From assembly GCA_964563585.1 (NCBI GenBank), contig CAZLXG010000028.1, forward strand, positions 1-28,155: a stretch of 28,155 nt of DNA, read 5' to 3'. Source of the DNA: CAZLXG01 sp964563585 (GTDB taxonomy: Bacteria; Bacteroidota; Bacteroidia; Flavobacteriales; Flavobacteriaceae). Shown here in pieces: positions 23,725-28,155 of this stretch. The notes under the pieces were generated by a model. That model did not search any database. It was not told the origin of the DNA and saw nothing but the letters and a program-made list of their open reading frames with translations. How positions within the stretch are numbered: the first letter of the stretch is position 1; each line of letters begins with the position of its first letter. Position numbers and translations under genes: made by a program.

Positions 23725-23836
23725 CATAAATTTATGATGATAGTTTTAATGAAAAATTAAAAGTTAAAGAATAATTAATACATCTTAATATTAAAAGAAA
23801 TACAGTTACTTTAGCTTGATTTTTATAGCAAATTAA

Positions 23837-25429
23837 ATGAAGAAACTAATTTTATCGCTTATTGTTTTAGTAACATTAGCATCCTGTAATAGTATTAAAA
23901 AGTATAACGAACAAATTGGCTCTTTGCATGCTGTAGAAGATTTGCATAGTGATGTAGATAAGGTATATAAACAATTACAAAAACATCATCCTAAATTATA
24001 TCAATACACCACAAAAGAAGTTTTAGATTTTAAGTTTGATAGCTTAAAGAGAACAATAAATCAACCTATAAATTCTCGTCAATTTTTTAAGAAAATAGCA
24101 CCAGTTGTAGCGCATGTTAAACAAGGTCATGTTTCTGTAAGTTCAGCAAATAAAAGGTTTACTAAAAAAGAGAGGAAACAAATACTAAAGAAGAAATTTG
24201 AGTTTTATGATTTAGATTTCGAATACCTACAGAACAAACTTTGGGTTGTTAATACACGAGGAAAAGATTCATCTTTTATTGGAGCCGAAGTTGTTAAAGT
24301 AGAAGGCGAATTGGTTTCTGATTTGTTAAATGAATATAAAACACAATTTGCTTCCGATGGTTATAATAACACATTACACAACAGGTCTGTAGGTAGATAT
24401 TTTTCACGTTATTATTATAAAGACAAAGGTTTTATAGATAGTTTAAAAATCACATTTAAGCATAATGATTCAATATTTGATAAAACGTTTAAAAGAATAT
24501 TAAAAAAAGAAAAAAAGCCTAAAAATGATTCCATAAACGATTCCATAAAAAAGGTAAAATCTAAAAAACTAACTAAGGCAGAAAAGTTATTAAAGAGGTT
24601 AGTAAAAAAGAAAAGAAAAAAGTATAATAAAAAACACGGTTATATTTCAAAAGCAAAAACCTATACCAGAAATTTTAATTTTATAGGGCAAGATAGTGCA
24701 GTTGGAGTTATGAAAATTAGAGGTTTTGGTAACGGAAACTATAAAAAGTTTTATAAAGAAAGTTTTGCAAAATTAGATTCGGCTAAAACAAAGTATTTTA
24801 TTCTAGATTTAAGAAATAATGGTGGCGGACGCATCTCAGAAATTGATAAGCTCTACTCTTATTTAACAGATAAAGACTATCAGTTTATAACACCAAGTGA
24901 AGTAAATAGTAGAATTCCATTTTTAAAAGGTTTTATGACCAATACAACCTCAAACGGACTTAAAGTTTTAGGCGGAATATTTTCACCTTTTGTAATTGCT
25001 CAAAATTTAATTAAAGTAAAAAAGAAAGACGGCAAGCTGTATTATAAATTTAAACATTCAAAAGTAAAAGAATCTAATCCGTTAAGTTTTAAAGGTAATA
25101 TGTATGTACTAATAAATGGTAATTCTTTTTCTGCATCATCCATTATATCAACACATCTTAAAGCAAAGAAAAGAGCTGTTTTTGTTGGCGAAGAAACAGG
25201 AGGAGCTTATAATGGTACAGTTGCAGGTATCTATAAAATATATCAAATGCCAGCATCAAAACTTAAAATTAGAATAGGTTTAATGCAAATTGAAACACCG
25301 TATAAACAAAACCCAGACGGTTATGGTGTAAAACCAGATGTTGAAATTATTCCAACCATAGAAGATAGAAATGTAAAAAAAGACGCAGAATTAGAGTGGA
25401 TTTTATCAGATATTAAGAAAAAGGAATAG
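23837..25429 (+). CDS. S41-family peptidase lipoprotein
   Basis: The 530-residue protein has a lipoprotein signal with lipobox LASC (Cys17), so it is anchored to an envelope membrane. An N-terminal helical domain (about 30-110) contains QGHVSVS, whose H98 fits the histidine of tricorn-type S41 peptidases. Residues about 225-275 are a lysine-rich, low-complexity insert. The S41 core follows, with LDLRNNGGG (323-331), the nucleophile in GNSFSASS (S432 or S434) and VGEETGGAYNG (450-460). There is no lysine at the usual CtpA dyad position in that last motif, so a tricorn-like Ser-His-Glu mechanism is more likely than a Ser-Lys dyad. No clear PDZ domain is seen. It appears monocistronic and divergent from smpB. 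Confidence 0.9.
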   Translation: MKKLILSLIVLVTLASCNSIKKYNEQIGSLHAVEDLHSDVDKVYKQLQKHHPKLYQYTTKEVLDFKFDSLKRTINQPINSRQFFKKIAPVVAHVKQGHVSVSSANKRFTKKERKQILKKKFEFYDLDFEYLQNKLWVVNTRGKDSSFIGAEVVKVEGELVSDLLNEYKTQFASDGYNNTLHNRSVGRYFSRYYYKDKGFIDSLKITFKHNDSIFDKTFKRILKKEKKPKNDSINDSIKKVKSKKLTKAEKLLKRLVKKKRKKYNKKHGYISKAKTYTRNFNFIGQDSAVGVMKIRGFGNGNYKKFYKESFAKLDSAKTKYFILDLRNNGGGRISEIDKLYSYLTDKDYQFITPSEVNSRIPFLKGFMTNTTSNGLKVLGGIFSPFVIAQNLIKVKKKDGKLYYKFKHSKVKESNPLSFKGNMYVLINGNSFSASSIISTHLKAKKRAVFVGEETGGAYNGTVAGIYKIYQMPASKLKIRIGLMQIETPYKQNPDGYGVKPDVEIIPTIEDRNVKKDAELEWILSDIKKKE

Positions 25430-25474
25430 TTATTTTTTAAAATGATAATATTGTTTTATTAAAACTTCTTTTTA

Positions 25475-25505
25475 TTGACTTACGGAAAAAACATTTGTAT
25501 TTTTG
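25475..25505 (+). promoter_or_regulatory. Candidate promoter for lpdA
   Basis: TTG at 25475-25477 and TATTTTTG at 25498-25505 match the -33/-7 pattern, with a spacer of 20 bp that is slightly long. The transcript would have a leader of roughly 65 nt that contains one copy of the 15-bp inverted repeat at 25531-25545. Confidence 0.4.
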
Positions 25506-25530
25506 TATTCAATTTTTATGCTTTGTCATG

Positions 25531-25545
25531 CTGAGCGCAGTCGAA
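25531..25545. repeat. 15-bp repeat CTGAGCGCAGTCGAA, left copy
   Basis: This GC-rich 15-mer is the core of the 'gtcatgctgagcgcagtcgaagtat' dispersed repeat that I know from Bacteroidetes intergenic regions. Its exact reverse complement is at 27030-27044, so the two copies flank lpdA in opposite orientation. Confidence 0.8.
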
Positions 25546-25576
25546 GTATCTTTTTTAAATTTAGAAAACTGATTTT

Positions 25577-26974
25577 ATGAATTCGTATGATGTAGTAGTA
25601 ATAGGTTCAGGGCCTGGAGGATATGTAGCAGCAATACGTTGCGCACAATTAGGTATGAAAACTGCCATTATTGAAAAATATTCGACACTTGGCGGAACTT
25701 GTTTAAATGTTGGTTGTATACCAAGTAAAGCACTTTTAGATTCTTCTCACCATTATGAAGATGCTATCAAACATTTTGAAGAGCATGGAATAGAAATTCC
25801 TGGAGAAATTAAAGTGAATCTTGAAAAAATGATTGCTCGTAAACAAGCTGTTGTTGACCAAACTACTGGAGGAATTGATTTCTTAATGAAGAAAAATAAG
25901 ATTGATGTTTATGAAGGATTAGGAAGTTTTAAAGATGCAACACATATTGTAATTTCTGGAAATGAAACTACTGAGATTGAAGCAAAAAACACAATTATAG
26001 CAACAGGAAGTAAACCTTCAAGTTTACCTTTTATAAGTATTGACAAAGAGCGTGTTATAACTTCTACAGAAGCATTAAAACTAAAAGAAATACCAAAGCA
26101 TTTAATTGTAATTGGTGGAGGTGTTATTGGTTTAGAACTTGGACAAGTGTACAAGCGTTTAGGAGCTGAAGTTACTGTAATTGAATACATGAACAGAATT
26201 GTACCAACTATGGATACTGCTGTTTCAAAAGAATTAAATAAAGTTTTAAAGAAACAAAAATTCAAAATTAATACGTCTCACAAAGTAACATCTGTAGAAC
26301 GTAAAGGTGATGAAGTTACGGTTAAAGCTGAAAACAAAAAAGGAGAAGAAGTAGAATTTGTTGGTGATTATTGCTTGGTTTCTGTTGGTAGAAAACCATA
26401 TACTGATGGATTAAATGCTGAAGCTGCTGGAGTAAAATTAACAGACAGAGGACAAATAGAAGTTAACGACCATTTACAAACAAGTGCTTCAAATATTTAT
26501 GCCATTGGTGATGTTGTAAAAGGCGCAATGCTAGCTCACAAAGCATCAGAAGAAGGTGTTTTAGTTGCTGAAATTTTGGCAGGACAAAAACCACATATCA
26601 ATTATAATTTAATTCCAGGTGTTGTTTACACATGGCCAGAAGTTGCAGCGGTTGGTAAAACAGAAGATGAACTTAAAGAAACTGGAGTCGATTATAAAGT
26701 TGGACAGTTTCCAATGCGTGCTTTAGGTAGAAGTAGAGCGAGTATGGATTTAGATGGTTTTGTAAAAGTTCTTGCAGATAAAAATACAGATGAAATTTTA
26801 GGCGTACACATGGTTGGTGCTCGTGCTGCTGATATGATTGCTGAAGCTGTTGTTGCTATGGAATACAGAGCATCTGCTGAAGATGTATCACGTATGTCTC
26901 ATGCGCATCCTTCGTTTACTGAAGCCATTAAAGAAGCATGTTTAGCTGTTGATGATAAAGCATTGCATATTTAA
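25577..26974 (+). CDS. lpdA: Dihydrolipoyl dehydrogenase
   Basis: This is the E3 flavoprotein of 2-oxoacid dehydrogenase complexes (pyruvate, 2-oxoglutarate, branched-chain) and possibly the glycine cleavage system. It reoxidises dihydrolipoamide with NAD+. FAD-binding motif GSGPGG is at 10-15, the redox disulfide is C42/C47 in GGTCLNVGCIPSK, and the NAD motif GGGVIGLELG follows near residue 180. The second FAD motif IYAIGDVV and the C-terminal catalytic pair H444/E449 in HAHPSFTE (from the other subunit of the dimer) are intact. At 465 residues it has the usual length. It stands alone between dispersed repeats, with a terminator after it, and no E1 or E2 genes are nearby. Confidence 0.97.
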   Translation: MNSYDVVVIGSGPGGYVAAIRCAQLGMKTAIIEKYSTLGGTCLNVGCIPSKALLDSSHHYEDAIKHFEEHGIEIPGEIKVNLEKMIARKQAVVDQTTGGIDFLMKKNKIDVYEGLGSFKDATHIVISGNETTEIEAKNTIIATGSKPSSLPFISIDKERVITSTEALKLKEIPKHLIVIGGGVIGLELGQVYKRLGAEVTVIEYMNRIVPTMDTAVSKELNKVLKKQKFKINTSHKVTSVERKGDEVTVKAENKKGEEVEFVGDYCLVSVGRKPYTDGLNAEAAGVKLTDRGQIEVNDHLQTSASNIYAIGDVVKGAMLAHKASEEGVLVAEILAGQKPHINYNLIPGVVYTWPEVAAVGKTEDELKETGVDYKVGQFPMRALGRSRASMDLDGFVKVLADKNTDEILGVHMVGARAADMIAEAVVAMEYRASAEDVSRMSHAHPSFTEAIKEACLAVDDKALHI

Positions 26975-26993
26975 ATAATTCATGAGAAGACAG

Positions 26994-27060
26994 GAATCTT
27001 AAGAAAATAAACTAGATTCTGAATCATATTTCGACTGCGCTCAGTACAAGAATTCAGAAT
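26994..27060. repeat. Composite palindromic dispersed repeat
   Basis: Two overlapping stems are possible: GAATCT with AGATTC, and ATTCTGAAT with ATTCAGAAT. They share bases 27016-27019, so they are mutually exclusive foldings. The 15-mer TTCGACTGCGCTCAG lies inside the longer loop and is the reverse complement of the copy upstream of lpdA. It looks like one unit of a dispersed, non-autonomous palindromic repeat. Confidence 0.65.
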
Positions 27061-27062
27061 AA

Positions 27063-27099
27063 CAAAAAAAGCGAACTCATTGAGTTCGCTTTTTTTTTG
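27063..27099. terminator. Hairpin terminator after lpdA
   Basis: GCGAACTC and GAGTTCGC (27071-27078 and 27082-27089) form an 8-bp GC-rich stem with an ATT loop. It is preceded by a run of seven As and followed by a run of nine Ts, so it can act in both directions. It lies about 90 bp after the lpdA stop, downstream of the dispersed repeat. Confidence 0.88.
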
Positions 27100-27322
27100 T
27101 TTAGACTATCATTACTTCGAAGGCAGGAATCCACTCAAAAACCTCACTTTTTTTAAGTTTTAAAATAAAGTGCATATCTATATCTTTACATTTCATTCTA
27201 ATTTTTCAACAACTTGTCAATTTATTTTATATTAATAATAATGGTTGTAGCACTTTTGTTCTAGCAAAAAATAAACAATCAATTTTCACCAAGGACAACC
27301 TATCATTCAATAGTATAGAACA

Positions 27323-28155
27323 ATGAAGAAAAGTAAAAAACAAATATTCAAAATAGTATTTATTATTGCAAGCATATCCTCTTTGTTTTTCGTACCATGG
27401 ATTTTGGTAAAGGCTTGGATATTACCACTACCAGATACGGTTCAAGAACAAGTAGATGAAGCAATTGGTCATGGGTTTGATGGAATGATTGTTTATGTGG
27501 ACGAAGCAGGAAAACCACCAGCATTTTATACAGGTGGATGGAAAAATCGAGAAAATAAAACTCCTACCGACCCGAATTCCTTATTCAAGATTGGTAGTAT
27601 CAACAAATTATATGTAGCTGTTGCTATTACCAAATTAGTGAACGACAAACGTTTGTCTTTAGATAAAACGCTTGCTGATTACTTTCCAGAACTTGTAGGA
27701 AGAATTGAAAATGCAGAAAAAATCACATTAAGATTGATAGTGCAACACCGAAGTGGTATTCCTATTTTTACCGACCATCCTGGTTTTTGGGATAACCCAC
27801 AAGAAAGTAGTAAAGATGTACTTGAATACGCACTTGATTTACCTGCAAACTTCGAACCAGATGAAGACTATGAATACTGTAACACCAATTATTTGTTGCT
27901 TTCCAGACTCATTGACAAAATAGTAGGTTATAGCCATCAGCAATATATCAAGGAGGAAATTTTAAAACCACAAGGACTGAACAATACTTTTAATTCGCTT
28001 AAAGAAGTGGATATAGACGATGTTATGAGTGGTTATTACGTTGGATTTGAGGAGGATATAAAAACGAATAATTATGGTTCAATGATAGCGACAGCAGAAG
28101 ATGTTGGTAAATTTTTGAGAGCACTAAACGATGGCTCAGTGTTTAATGAAGGTGA
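27323..28155 (+). CDS. Beta-lactamase-family (class C-like) serine hydrolase, 3' truncated
   Basis: The reading frame starts at ATG 27323 and is open to the window edge (277 codons), so the C-terminus is missing. A basic start and one hydrophobic segment (about residues 9-30, IFKIVFIIASISSLFFVPW) suggest an uncleaved signal anchor or signal peptide. The SxxK active-site motif is SINK in LFKIGSINKLYVAVAI, and the second motif YxN is YCN in YEYCNTNYLLLSRLID. KFLRALNDGSVFNEG is typical of the end of the helical domain. The third motif (HxG/KTG) would lie beyond the edge. The family includes D-alanyl-D-alanine peptidases, esterases and AmpC-like enzymes, so no substrate is assigned and a role in resistance should not be assumed. 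Confidence 0.88.
   Translation, partial: MKKSKKQIFKIVFIIASISSLFFVPWILVKAWILPLPDTVQEQVDEAIGHGFDGMIVYVDEAGKPPAFYTGGWKNRENKTPTDPNSLFKIGSINKLYVAVAITKLVNDKRLSLDKTLADYFPELVGRIENAEKITLRLIVQHRSGIPIFTDHPGFWDNPQESSKDVLEYALDLPANFEPDEDYEYCNTNYLLLSRLIDKIVGYSHQQYIKEEILKPQGLNNTFNSLKEVDIDDVMSGYYVGFEEDIKTNNYGSMIATAEDVGKFLRALNDGSVFNEG

Larger units (their letters stand above)
26975..27322. other. Intergenic stretch with repeats and a terminator
   Basis: This 348-bp stretch has no convincing gene. From left to right it contains GAATCT/AGATTC (26994-26999 and 27014-27019), ATTCTGAAT/ATTCAGAAT (27016-27024 and 27052-27060) and the 15-bp repeat TTCGACTGCGCTCAG (27030-27044). A terminator hairpin follows, then a remnant of another palindromic repeat (CTTCGAAGGCAGGAATCC near 27116-27133). 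The last 190 bp are AT-rich and probably hold the promoter of the serine hydrolase, although I cannot place a -7 box with confidence. Confidence 0.6.

Noticed and set aside
24480..24665. Frameshift in the S41 peptidase causing the lysine-rich stretch
   Set aside because: The frame stays open and family motifs occur in the same frame on both sides; A-rich coding sequence explains the composition.
27323..28155. A beta-lactamase resistance gene
   Set aside because: SxxK and YxN motifs define a broad serine-hydrolase family, the third motif is outside the window, and no resistance context is seen.

Overview
The window is AT-rich, densely packed chromosomal DNA from a member of the Bacteroidetes, most probably family Flavobacteriaceae. 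The evidence is TAnnTTTG-type -7 promoter boxes, weak or absent Shine-Dalgarno sequences, dispersed intergenic repeats I recall from flavobacterial genomes, and the protein family versions present (short ParE and long ParC, DUF3857 protein, DnaQ/GIY-YIG fusion). The genus cannot be named from sequence alone. A 100-N block (20251-20350) shows that this is a scaffold from a draft assembly.

Layout. 209-2961 (+): the ATPase YchF, an SRPBCC-fold protein and an EamA/DMT permease. 3079-7819 (+): the topoisomerase IV operon parE, a two-helix membrane microprotein, then parC, closed by a strong hairpin terminator at 7826-7853. 7839-10659 (-): miaA followed by a GH20 hexosaminidase lipoprotein, with an internal fragment of a TolB-like protein wedged between the hexosaminidase and the parC terminator. 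10882-19455 (-): a tightly packed run, in transcription order Gfo/Idh/MocA oxidoreductase, 3-hydroxybutyryl-CoA dehydrogenase, DUF1015 protein, DinB-like protein, YggS, DnaQ-like exonuclease/GIY-YIG protein, DUF3857 protein and a voltage-gated-type K+ channel. 19610-20251 (+): pcm, running into the gap. 20351-23710 (-): a broken pyridoxamine-phosphate-oxidase-like gene, a CocE/NonD hydrolase, an NTF2/SnoaL-like secreted protein and smpB. 23837-26974 (+): an S41 peptidase lipoprotein and lpdA. 27323-28155 (+): the start of a class-C beta-lactamase-family serine hydrolase, cut by the window edge.

Most of the window is housekeeping. It encodes tRNA modification (miaA), trans-translation (smpB), chromosome decatenation (parEC), PLP homeostasis (yggS), protein repair (pcm), 2-oxoacid dehydrogenase function (lpdA) and fatty-acid/butyrate-type redox chemistry (hbd), plus several envelope-facing hydrolases. 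I see no complete mobile element, CRISPR array, phage or defence locus.

The most interesting signals are small-scale. Two genes (miaA and the DnaQ-like exonuclease) have no ATG, GTG or TTG that could yield a full-length protein, and each has an ATT exactly where the family start is expected. pcm appears to start at TTG. Two loci show recent decay: the TolB fragment and the PNPOx-like pseudogene, the latter with TGA at a position where I expect tryptophan and next to a 37-bp direct repeat of a neighbour's 3' end. Several palindromic dispersed repeats occupy the intergenic spaces, and one creates a false 31-residue N-terminal extension on the DUF1015 gene.
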